From contig SMSL01000007.1 in assembly GCA_007859995.1 (NCBI GenBank), positions 1-64,000 on the forward strand: a stretch of 64,000 bases of DNA, written 5' to 3'. This stretch comes from Candidatus Brocadiaceae bacterium S225. GTDB taxonomy: Bacteria; Planctomycetota; Brocadiia; Brocadiales; Scalinduaceae. Positions 24,189 through 32,538 of this stretch are shown one piece after another. Made by a program: the position numbers and the translations under genes. The notes beneath the pieces were generated by a model. That model worked only from the letters and a program-made list of their open reading frames with translations. It did no database searches and was not told where the DNA came from. Every line of letters begins with the position of its first letter. Within the stretch, counting starts at the first letter, position 1.

Positions 24189-25838
24189 TCATCCATTGAT
24201 ATCTCCCATACAGTGGTGTAATGAAAGCACGTTTATTCCACCTTTTTTTCGATTCAGTTTAAATAGCGAGGGAAAACGCTTCGGTTGAAAAGGTTTTTCA
24301 TCCGCTTTCTCTTTTAAACTTTTCTTTTCTTCTGTTTTCTTTTTATCCTTCAGGTCTTCAAGTTTGAGAGTATTTTGAAGTAGTTTAAACAATTCACTGT
24401 CTTTAGGAAGGTTTTTTGCGAAAGATTTTATTAGCTCAGAAGTGTCTTCACTTTCCAGGCCAATAGACTCCTTCCTTCTCCTATTAATTTCACCCAGTTG
24501 ACTTTTACGAAGTTTCTTACCCAGATAACTACGTAATGAATTTGCCTCATCACCATGTTTTAAACGCTCACGGTCGGACATAAATAACTCTTCCCTGAAA
24601 TCAGGCTTCATCCCTGTACAATCTATATGAATAAGTAGATAGTCTTTAAGTAGATTAAATTTCAGTGTCCTGGTAATAAACTCCGAAGTGTAGCTTCCAT
24701 GTACCTGGCCGTTTATCGAAAACATCACGGACATATTATTTTTGAAAAATCGGTCACGAATGATTTTCTTGGATTTTTTTACATCCTTGCCTTCCAACTT
24801 TGGTTTAAATACATAGCAGGTCACTTTTGCCTTCCTAAATAACCGGTCTTCATATTCTTCTGAAAAGAAGCTGTCGACATAGGCATTCTTATCTTCTTCC
24901 AGCCTTCTTTTTAAGCCGAATAAATCCAGTTCAAGTACTTTATTATTCGGATATCTCTCCTTTTTATCTACCGTAAAAAGAGGCAGAACCGGCTCAAAAA
25001 GGAACTCATTTAAACTTTGATTCAAATCCTGTGCAAATCCTGCATAGCCTGATGGAAATTGGTAGGAATAGAGTTTGATAACAGTTCCTGTTCTAAAATT
25101 CCTGTCACACAGATTCAAATCCATCTCTTCTGAATCAAAGGAGGGAATTTTACCGTCAATCTTGAGATATCTAAAATGGCTAAACCTTTTTGTTTCGACT
25201 GACTCTGTTATTTTATACTGGCGAACAAGGGTAAATCCAAAATTGCTTTTATTATCAAATCGTTTAGAACCAATTAGCTGATATCTTCTTTTCCCGCAGA
25301 ATACCAATGCTCCACTTCCGCCCATATTATATTTGCCCTGAACGAAATGAATATTGATTTTATTCCCACGTAACAGAGACAAAAATGTACTTTCAAAGTC
25401 TTCGGGCTTCTGCCCTTCACCATTGTCGTAAATGATAATGGAAGTATTTCTTGGAGGTCCGTCTGCCAGTACTCGTATTTCTTCTGCTTGCTTTCTTCGA
25501 AATGTTTGCAAAACCCATTGCTGATTTTCAGGAAAGAATTTTTTTATTGCATCATCTACTGATTTTGGAGCTTCAAAAGATTTAGGATCTATTCCGGCTT
25601 CGTAACATTTTTTTACCAATATAGCATCAATGGAGTTGGTAGCTTTCTCGACTATAGCAGCAATTGGATTAGATTGTTGATTTCGCACAACACCAAACAT
25701 ATTTTCATTGCCACCTAAAGGGAACCAATTTTCATCTTTGAATATGTCAGGATGTGATTGAATAACGGCATCCACCGCTTCTTCGGTAGGAGCAAAATAT
25801 AAATCCTCGAAAAGTTTTTTATATTCTGTAGGAATCAC
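24189..25838 (-). CDS. GHKL (Hsp90/MutL/MORC-like) ATPase, probably C-terminally truncated
   Basis: 549 residues. Bergerat ATP-binding motifs: N-box EKATNSIDAI (about 63-72), DNGEGQKPEDF (about 138-148), and the G-box GKYNMGGSGALVF (about 168-180). A transducer-like region and a Lys/Glu-rich segment follow. The last 20 residues are low in helix pattern and end abruptly beside the convergent gene, and homologues are longer as I recall them, so the natural end may be lost. MORC/MutL-like ATPases of this kind occur with nucleases in restriction or phage-defence loci. Confidence 0.78.
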   Translation of the reverse strand: MIPTEYKKLFEDLYFAPTEEAVDAVIQSHPDIFKDENWFPLGGNENMFGVVRNQQSNPIAAIVEKATNSIDAILVKKCYEAGIDPKSFEAPKSVDDAIKKFFPENQQWVLQTFRRKQAEEIRVLADGPPRNTSIIIYDNGEGQKPEDFESTFLSLLRGNKINIHFVQGKYNMGGSGALVFCGKRRYQLIGSKRFDNKSNFGFTLVRQYKITESVETKRFSHFRYLKIDGKIPSFDSEEMDLNLCDRNFRTGTVIKLYSYQFPSGYAGFAQDLNQSLNEFLFEPVLPLFTVDKKERYPNNKVLELDLFGLKRRLEEDKNAYVDSFFSEEYEDRLFRKAKVTCYVFKPKLEGKDVKKSKKIIRDRFFKNNMSVMFSINGQVHGSYTSEFITRTLKFNLLKDYLLIHIDCTGMKPDFREELFMSDRERLKHGDEANSLRSYLGKKLRKSQLGEINRRRKESIGLESEDTSELIKSFAKNLPKDSELFKLLQNTLKLEDLKDKKKTEEKKSLKEKADEKPFQPKRFPSLFKLNRKKGGINVLSLHHCMGDING

Positions 25839-26154
25839 TTTTATTTGCTTAAGATAAACTTATATGTAATCTCAAATGTATAAAAAGGAAAAGATATTCT
25901 CAAAAGACCTCAACAGCTTTTTATTTGAATAGATACAATATGATGTTAAGTAGATAATTTATTTACAATCATTACTTTTGGGTTATCCTACTAACGGAAA
26001 GAATAGGAGTCAATCTCTATTTTCCTCTAATCATTGTCTTAGTCCTGTAAACCTCGAACAACAAAGTGAGACATAATTTAAAATTTGACGATTTACGTAT
26101 CCTTTCTTCTCCGAACAGACGCCGAGGACTTTTCGAAAGGATTCCAGTACTTAT
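25839..26154. other. intergenic stretch, nothing recognised
   Basis: 316 bases, AT-rich on the left, without an open frame, clear terminator or promoter that I can support. It separates the defence patch from the housekeeping genes and could hold a junction of the inserted DNA, but I see no direct repeats. Confidence 0.5.
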
Positions 26155-26904
26155 TTATTTGGTACTATTGATCAGAGACGCGACGTAAGCAGCGCCAAAA
26201 CCGTTATCGATATTAACAACAGTAACATTTGCTGCACAACTGTTTAACATTGCTAAAAGCGCAGTAACACCGCCGAAACTGGTGCCATATCCTACGCTCG
26301 TTGGCACGCCTATAACAGGCCTGGCCACCATTCCTCCGACCACACTGGCAAGTGCCCCTTCCATGCCTGCCACCACAATGAGCACCTTGGCCGCTGTAAT
26401 ATCCTCCGTCTTGCTTAGCAGGCGATGTATGCCGGCGACTCCAACATCATAAAGTACCTTTACATTGTTTCCCATTATTTCAGCTGTCTCTTTCGCTTCC
26501 TCAGCGACAGGGATATCTGACGTGCCGGCAGTTACAATCAATATTAATCCCTTCTTTTTTTTTGAGCGTGAGTTTTTAATAACTATTGTCCGGGCTTTGT
26601 CGTTATATCTTGCGTTTTTGTATTGTTGAGAAACACATTTATATATCTCTTCGTTAGCACGTGTTGCTAATAGATCAGCGCCATGTTTAATGATCTGTCC
26701 GGAAATTTTGAGAACCTGTTCAGGGGTTTTCCCCTCGCAAAATATCACTTCCGGAAAACCGCAACGTATGGTCCGGTGATTATCAACCTTGGCAAATCCC
26801 AGGTCTTTATATGGTAATTCCCTAAAACTCTGTAAGGCATTTTCTATTGTAAGGTTGCCTTTTTTTACACTTGTTAATAGTTTCTTGATAGTGTTATCGT
26901 CCAT
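26155..26904 (-). CDS. larB: LarB-type nickel-pincer nucleotide synthesis carboxylase
   Basis: 249 residues from the ATG at 26904. LarB carboxylates and hydrolyses nicotinic acid adenine dinucleotide as the first step to the nickel-pincer cofactor of lactate racemase-type enzymes. The C-terminal half is AIR-carboxylase-like: VTAGTSDIPVAEEA, YDVGVAGIHRLL, VVAGMEGALASVVGG, PTSVGYGTSFGGV. LarC, LarE and LarA are not in the window. A GTG 54 bases upstream (26958) falls inside a palindromic repeat, so I reject it. Confidence 0.9.
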   Translation of the reverse strand: MDDNTIKKLLTSVKKGNLTIENALQSFRELPYKDLGFAKVDNHRTIRCGFPEVIFCEGKTPEQVLKISGQIIKHGADLLATRANEEIYKCVSQQYKNARYNDKARTIVIKNSRSKKKKGLILIVTAGTSDIPVAEEAKETAEIMGNNVKVLYDVGVAGIHRLLSKTEDITAAKVLIVVAGMEGALASVVGGMVARPVIGVPTSVGYGTSFGGVTALLAMLNSCAANVTVVNIDNGFGAAYVASLINSTK

Positions 26905-26954
26905 TGTTCGTATTATAATGCAGTGGTTTGATTTATCAAATCCTTGTTTGTGAG

Positions 26955-26980
26955 GCACGATAAATCGTGTCTCTACGCCT
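26955..26980. repeat. short palindromic repeat
   Basis: CACGAT (26956-26961) and ATCGTG (26964-26969) form a hairpin flanked by GTCTCTACGCC. This is a widespread type of small dispersed palindrome between genes. It separates larB from tsaD. Confidence 0.45.
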
Positions 26981-26994
26981 TACAAATATATTTA

Positions 26995-28005
26995 CTATGG
27001 CATTGCTTCGACTTCAAGACTGGAAAATTCCTTTTCTCCATACTTGTGGTATGCCAGTCCTGCTACCATCGCCGCATTATCCATACATAATTTCTTTGAT
27101 GGGTAAAACATTGGTATATCACGCCGCGTTGCCGCATCTGTAAGTTTCTGCCTTAGTCTTGAGTTGCAGGCAACACCACCACCAATAATTATACTTTTGG
27201 AAGTAAATTTATTCGCAGCAAAAATAGTTTTGTCTACCAGTACATCAACAACCGCTTCCTGAAAACTTGCAGCAATGTCTGCAATTTCCTGATCAGTTAG
27301 TTTTGGTATTTCACTGGCGTTCCTTGAGTCCTGACCCATACAGTGATACAAGACTGCTGTTTTTATACCGCTAAAACTAAAATCAAGAGAGCCTTTCTTC
27401 AGATAAGACCGTGGGAATTGTATTGCTTTTTCATTGCCTTTTAGTGAAATATTATCGATCTCCGGTCCGGCAGGGTAACCCAAGCCTAATATTTTGCCAA
27501 CTTTATCAAACGCTTCTCCTGCCGCATCATCTATGGTTCCGCCAATCGGCTCGTAATTTGTTTCACTATGTGTGAGGAAGAGAGATGTATGTCCTCCTGA
27601 TACTACAAGACTTATAGCCGGGTAATCAATATCTTCATTTTCTATCTTACTTGCATAAATATGTGCATGCAGATGATTGACAGTTATGAGAGGTTTTTTC
27701 AATATCCAGCTTAACGTTTTGGCTGCCGTAAGTCCAATTAATAGCGCACCGATAAGACCAGGTGTGTTTGCTATCGATATCGCATCTATGTTACTCATCT
27801 TTATGCTAGCTTCTGACACAGCTTTGTCAATTACCGTTATAATTGTATCTGTGTGCGCGCGACAAGCTATTTCTGGTACTACACCGCCAAATTTTGAATG
27901 AAGGTCTTGTTGAGATGCAACTATGTTTGAATGGACTTTATTACCATCTTCCACTACAGCAGCGGACGTTTCGTCACATGAGGTTTCAATACCGAGAATT
28001 ATCAT
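26995..28005 (-). CDS. tsaD: tRNA N6-threonylcarbamoyladenosine transferase
   Basis: 336 residues, the catalytic subunit that adds threonylcarbamoyl to A37 of ANN-decoding tRNAs, with TsaB and TsaE. Motifs: [23 protein letters not shown] (metal-binding His), [32 protein letters not shown]-like segment, [10 protein letters not shown], and [11 protein letters not shown]. Normal length. TsaE is encoded at 39953-40468; TsaB and TsaC were not seen. Confidence 0.96.
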   Translation of the reverse strand: [336 protein letters not shown]

Positions 28006-28081
28006 ATGTATTTTAACGGTGTTTGTTTTGGAGTGATTATTGTTTTCAGCGTTGTATGTGTTTATGCAGGGCTGTTAAGTA

Positions 28082-29365
28082 CTAGTTGTTTCTGGAATAA
28101 ATACTTATACCTTTCATAACATCAATTGCCCTGGAAAGCTGTGCATCAACAAATTTTTCTTCTTCTTCATTAGCTTCTAATGGCTCTTTTCCGTTTTTCG
28201 TTCGTATGTCTGCCGCATTAACCCTGGCCAGGTGCCTGTGTAAACCTCTTACTTCCTTTTGCGTGAGATCCACCTTTATGTCTGGCTCAATACCTATTCC
28301 ATGAATCATGGCTCCGGACGGTGTATAGTATTTAGCCGTTGTCAGCTTCAGTGCCGAATTTTTATTTTTTATTGGTATCAAACTCTGAACTGAGCCTTTA
28401 CCATAAGTCTTTGTTCCCAGTAAAAGTCCGCGTTGATGGTCTTTAACCGCTCCTGCAACAATTTCCGATGCGCTGGCGCTGCCATTATTAACTATTATGA
28501 TTAGTGGGAAATTTTTATACGTTTTTGATCTATGCGCTTTATATTCGTGTTGCTGTGATTTGTGTCTGCCTTTTGTAGACACAATTAAACCTTTTTTAAT
28601 AAACCTGTCCGCCATACCTACTGCAATATTTAAGAGGCCACCCGGATTAAATCGAAGGTCCAGAATCAGGGCTTCCATTCCTTGTTCCTCTAGTTCTTTA
28701 ACTGCGGCATCCAAATCATCTATTGTATTGTCTTGAAAGCTGGTAATTGCAATATAGCCGATCTTGCTCTCTTCATCAACGATCCTTGTGCCACGTATAC
28801 TGTTTAGATGGATTTTTGCGCGTTCAATAGTAATATCAACCGGCTCACTTTCTCCCTCATGTATAACCGTTATTGTAACTTCTGTATGAGTTTTACCGCG
28901 GAGCATTTCAATCGCTTCACGAATCGAAATATTCTTTGTTGATTTTCCATCGATCCTGATTATTACATCCCCAATATACACTCCCGCACGAAAGGCCGGT
29001 GAATCGACAATAGGTGTCAAAACCCTTAAAAATCCGTCCTTTAAAATGACTTCAATGCCCAGGCCATCGAATTCACCTTCTGTTTCAATCTTTAACTCCT
29101 CAAGACTTTTTGAATCAATGAATTGGCTATGCGAATCTAAACCGGCAAGCATTCCCCTATAGGCACTCATAAGTAATGCCCTCAACCCAACTTCGTCAAC
29201 GTATTTATCCTGTATTTCCTTTACAATGCTTATAAACTCTTCGAAATCTTGATAAAAAATATCCGGATCAAGTTTTTCCTCTTTTTGTGCATGCAAATAA
29301 CACGGATTCAAAGAGAAAAGAAAAATTACTATCCAAAGAATTTTAAAACTATTTATTCTTAACAC
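28082..29365 (-). CDS. ctpA: S41 carboxy-terminal processing protease
   Basis: 427 residues. Signal peptide ending LHAQ, an N-terminal helical region, a PDZ domain at about 95-175 (GEFDGLGIEVILKDGFLRV), then the S41 protease domain with catalytic S298 in GSASASE and K323 in TYGKGSVQ, the 25-residue spacing of the Ser/Lys dyad. It cleaves periplasmic proteins from their C termini. It is followed by tsaD with a 76-base gap. Confidence 0.94.
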   Translation of the reverse strand: MLRINSFKILWIVIFLFSLNPCYLHAQKEEKLDPDIFYQDFEEFISIVKEIQDKYVDEVGLRALLMSAYRGMLAGLDSHSQFIDSKSLEELKIETEGEFDGLGIEVILKDGFLRVLTPIVDSPAFRAGVYIGDVIIRIDGKSTKNISIREAIEMLRGKTHTEVTITVIHEGESEPVDITIERAKIHLNSIRGTRIVDEESKIGYIAITSFQDNTIDDLDAAVKELEEQGMEALILDLRFNPGGLLNIAVGMADRFIKKGLIVSTKGRHKSQQHEYKAHRSKTYKNFPLIIIVNNGSASASEIVAGAVKDHQRGLLLGTKTYGKGSVQSLIPIKNKNSALKLTTAKYYTPSGAMIHGIGIEPDIKVDLTQKEVRGLHRHLARVNAADIRTKNGKEPLEANEEEEKFVDAQLSRAIDVMKGISIYSRNN

Positions 29366-29390
29366 TAAAATAATTCCTTTAATCCTTCCA

Positions 29391-29421
29391 TAAAACTCTC
29401 CCTTAAAAAAGGAGGAGTTTT
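29391..29421 (-). terminator. hairpin downstream of tRNA-Phe
   Basis: AAAACTC (29392-29398) and GAGTTTT (29415-29421) with inner CCTT/AAGG pairs. On the minus strand it lies 40 bases after the tRNA 3' end and its right arm ends in TTTTATGG, so it may terminate the tRNA transcript. Confidence 0.45.
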
Positions 29422-29459
29422 ATGGGGAACAAAACAGGAAATACTACACTTTCCAAATG

Positions 29460-29535
29460 TGGTGGGCAGAGCCGGAATCGAACCGGCGACACCGGGATTT
29501 TCAATCCCGTGCTCTACCGACTGAGCTATCTGCCC
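29460..29535 (-). tRNA. tRNA-Phe (GAA)
   Basis: On the minus strand a complete cloverleaf: acceptor GGGCAGA/TCTGCCC, D arm with AGCTCAGTCGGTAGAGC, anticodon arm GGGATTGAAAATCCC with anticodon GAA, variable GTGTC, T arm GCCGGTTCGATTCCGGC. The 3' CCA is encoded (29462-29460). Confidence 0.97.
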
Positions 29536-29580
29536 ATAATAATTACTAATACTTAAGAAGGGCCAATTTTGAATTGCACC

Positions 29581-30528
29581 CTACTCTGCGAATACCTTCT
29601 CTGAAGGCTTGTTCATAAATCTCATCCTGTCTCGTTCTAATTGCAACTTCAATTCGTCTGCACTTTCAAACCTGGTTTCTTCTCTCAATTTATAAAGGAA
29701 TTGAACTTCCAGGTCTTTCCCGTAAATCGAATCATTAAAGTCAATTATGTGGACTTCTACTACAGGTTCATCGTCATCCGTGCTTTCTCCGAATGTAGGG
29801 CAGGTTCCTATATTGGTTATAGCGTTATATTCCCTTCCCTCCAGAAATGCCTTCGTCGCATATACTCCGGAAGGCGGTTTTATTTCATGGTGAAGATTAA
29901 GGTTGGCTGTGGGAAATCCTAAACCTTTTCCACGTCCTGAGCCTTTTACAACTGTGCCAAATACTGAAACACGTCTGCCCAGCATTCCTCTTGCCTTCTG
30001 TAAGTTACCTTGAATAATGTGCTTTCGTATTGTTGTGCTACTTGTTATTTCACCTTCGAATTCTAAAGGGTCGCATGCGACTACTTCAAATCCGTACTTT
30101 TCAGCATATTTACTGACCATTGATGCATTACCCCTTCTGTCCTTACCAAATGAACAGTTAAATCCGAGCACAATGACTTTAGCACCCAGCCACTCATACA
30201 ATATCTTGGTTATAAAATCTTCGGCACTGATTTCAGCAATTTCTTCAGTAAATTCCAACACCACTGAAATATCAACTCCAAGTTGCTCAAACAATACCAA
30301 TCTATGTTCCAGTGACGTAATACAAGACTGCCGTGCCTGTGAAAGAACGCTTTTAGGGTGGCGATCAAAAGTTAAAATTATTGATTCTCCATTTTTCCTG
30401 CTCGCCAGATCTATCGCCTTTTGAATAACCTTTTGATGGCCTGAGTGAACACCGTCAAACACTCCCAATGTAACAACAGGACAGGTAAGTTTTTTTTGTA
30501 TCTGTTTTATGCCAAAAATTGTATCCAA
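29581..30528 (-). CDS. ribF: riboflavin kinase / FAD synthetase
   Basis: 315 residues, bifunctional. The N-terminal nucleotidyltransferase half makes FAD (VTLGVFDGVHSGHQ, TFDRHPKSVL, VLGFNCSFGKDRRGN); the C-terminal half phosphorylates riboflavin (GRRVSVFGTVVKGSGRGKGLGFPTANL, SGVYATKAF, EVHIIDF). It supplies FMN and FAD for flavoproteins such as the ApbE fusion at the left of the window. It ends just before tRNA-Phe. Confidence 0.96.
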   Translation of the reverse strand: MDTIFGIKQIQKKLTCPVVTLGVFDGVHSGHQKVIQKAIDLASRKNGESIILTFDRHPKSVLSQARQSCITSLEHRLVLFEQLGVDISVVLEFTEEIAEISAEDFITKILYEWLGAKVIVLGFNCSFGKDRRGNASMVSKYAEKYGFEVVACDPLEFEGEITSSTTIRKHIIQGNLQKARGMLGRRVSVFGTVVKGSGRGKGLGFPTANLNLHHEIKPPSGVYATKAFLEGREYNAITNIGTCPTFGESTDDDEPVVEVHIIDFNDSIYGKDLEVQFLYKLREETRFESADELKLQLERDRMRFMNKPSEKVFAE

Positions 30529-30549
30529 ATTTGAACCTCTTATGTGTGT

Positions 30550-32235
30550 TTAGCTCTTGCTCTTACCTAATTGAGTTTTTGAGTCTATCCAGGATTCCCA
30601 TTCAGTTGAAAATACAAACTGTTTTTCCAAAAGATATTGTTCCATTATTAAATCTCTTTTTTCTTCGAAATCTTTTGGATCAACCTTTTTTCTCTCTACC
30701 AGTTTTACTACGTAACATGTTTTTTCGCCTCTGTTTTCGACTGCTATGGCTGACTCTCCAACTTTTAAACTAAAAGCCGTATCAGTAATTTTAACTCTAT
30801 CCGAACCCAATATTTCCGTATCATCATCTTCGCTAATGATACCCGGTCTACTGACATATTTCGTTTCAATTATTGCTAATTTACCGGCGTCATCTTTAAT
30901 GAACTTTATGCCCTCCTCCAGGGATGTTTGATTTATTTTTTCAAGACATTTTTCCGCAACCTTTTCCGCCTCTTCAAATGCTTTTGCGTAACGTAGATCT
31001 TCGGCAACCTTATCATGGACTGCTTCATAATGCGGTATATGCGATTCGATTTTTTCTATTACCCGAAAAATAAGCTTGCCTCCCGTCGAATCTATTGGTG
31101 TCGAAGGGTCATTTACTTCCCTTTCGAATACTTGCCGGGGGAATTGCGGAAGATCAATAATCACTTCCCTTAATTCGTCCTTTGTGAAATAGTTTGTCCC
31201 GTTATTCTGATTCGTTGGTATAACATACGAAAGATTATATTTCTCAGCGAGTTTAGCAAAACTGATAAAGCCTTCTTTGTCAATATTTTCATATATTTCA
31301 TTATCCGCATCAGCAATCATTTTGTTTACAATTGTTTCGCGTTCTCTGAAAAGCATATTTTTTTTAATTTGTGTTTTCACTTCATCAAAAGGTTTAAATT
31401 CTGACACAGATGTTTCATCCGGACTTTCACCTTCAGGTTTTGCCATATTATCTGTTCTAAACATAAGGTCCTTTTTTTCTTCGTAATATTCCTGCATTTT
31501 TTCATCACTGATATTAATCTGCTTTTCTATTACATCAGACCGTGCAATTATGTATTCTATTTTAACCTTTTCCGGTTCTTTATAGCCCCATATCCCCTCT
31601 TCAGCATCTGGATAATTTTCACAATATTTATCGTAAAAAGATTTAATCTCATCTTCTTTGATTTCAACTCGACTGATAAAATCCCTGGCCTTAATGGCTG
31701 CATATTTGATTTTTATCTTTTCGTTTTCTTTAATATACCGTTGGAACGCCTCGTTTCCGGTAACCTTCACAGAACTTTTTAAAAGGTATTGAAGCTTACG
31801 TGCTAAAAGATATTCTTTTATCGTTTGTTCAAACTGCGGTTCTGTCAAATGGAATACGTTTCCAAGCATAATTTTGAAACCTTCTTCGTCTTCAAAGATA
31901 CGCGGGTCAACAGGAAAAAAATTACGTATTTCCTGTGCAAGTTCATCTTTGGTAATAACTATTCCCATCTTCTCCGCCTGAGCAAAAAGCGCCATCTGTC
32001 TCCAGACTAGTTGGGCTACCGGCTCTTTGGCCTCCCTGAAAAAAATCCTTGCCCATCTGGTTGCAGTATCGCTAAACCGATCTTGCGTGATCTTACGACC
32101 AAGGATTTCTCCGACAGCAGGCTTTGGAATTATATATTCTGCCGCAGGACCGATTCCCCATATTACCATCAAAAATACAACCAGAATACCCAGGAGTTTT
32201 TTCTGATTTCTTCTAAACCAACTTGTTGCTGCCAT
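30550..32235 (-). CDS. PpiD/SurA-like membrane-anchored chaperone (peptidylprolyl isomerase family)
   Basis: 561 residues. One N-terminal membrane helix (about 13-32: LLGILVVFLMVIWGIGPAA), then a SurA_N-like helical region (KITQDRFSDTATRWA, ITKDELAQEIRNFF, EPQFEQTIKEYLLARKL) and a degenerate parvulin-like region at about 340-430. The layout matches PpiD, which helps secreted proteins fold at the periplasmic face. The parvulin catalytic residues are not clear, so isomerase activity is uncertain. Confidence 0.75.
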   Translation of the reverse strand: MAATSWFRRNQKKLLGILVVFLMVIWGIGPAAEYIIPKPAVGEILGRKITQDRFSDTATRWARIFFREAKEPVAQLVWRQMALFAQAEKMGIVITKDELAQEIRNFFPVDPRIFEDEEGFKIMLGNVFHLTEPQFEQTIKEYLLARKLQYLLKSSVKVTGNEAFQRYIKENEKIKIKYAAIKARDFISRVEIKEDEIKSFYDKYCENYPDAEEGIWGYKEPEKVKIEYIIARSDVIEKQINISDEKMQEYYEEKKDLMFRTDNMAKPEGESPDETSVSEFKPFDEVKTQIKKNMLFRERETIVNKMIADADNEIYENIDKEGFISFAKLAEKYNLSYVIPTNQNNGTNYFTKDELREVIIDLPQFPRQVFEREVNDPSTPIDSTGGKLIFRVIEKIESHIPHYEAVHDKVAEDLRYAKAFEEAEKVAEKCLEKINQTSLEEGIKFIKDDAGKLAIIETKYVSRPGIISEDDDTEILGSDRVKITDTAFSLKVGESAIAVENRGEKTCYVVKLVERKKVDPKDFEEKRDLIMEQYLLEKQFVFSTEWESWIDSKTQLGKSKS

Positions 32236-32538
32236 AAATACCTCTCATGTTATAGTTACTACACAGACTAAGCTATGCGTGGAAAGCACTTTATTATTAA
32301 AACGGCTCTTCAAATGCGGAATAAACCCGAACGTTGGATTATATAAAGCAACGTAGTAACTATCAACTGCTTTTTGTAAAAACTTATAACCCGATTCAAT
32401 ATATATAGTAAAAACGCACACAAAACCTTTTAAACTAGAAAACACTTGACACTAACAAACACCTTTGTTTTAATTTTCAACCTTGGACGAAGGATGCGTT
32501 CCACTTTGCGCTTTGAAAAAATTTAATAATATTCTTCT
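32236..32538. other. divergent promoter region before topA
   Basis: A 303-bp gap between divergent genes. On the plus strand TTGACA (32446-32451) and TTTAAT (32469-32474) have a 17-bp spacer and would start topA transcription near 32481. Nothing else is evident; no repeat or RNA structure is seen. Confidence 0.55.
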
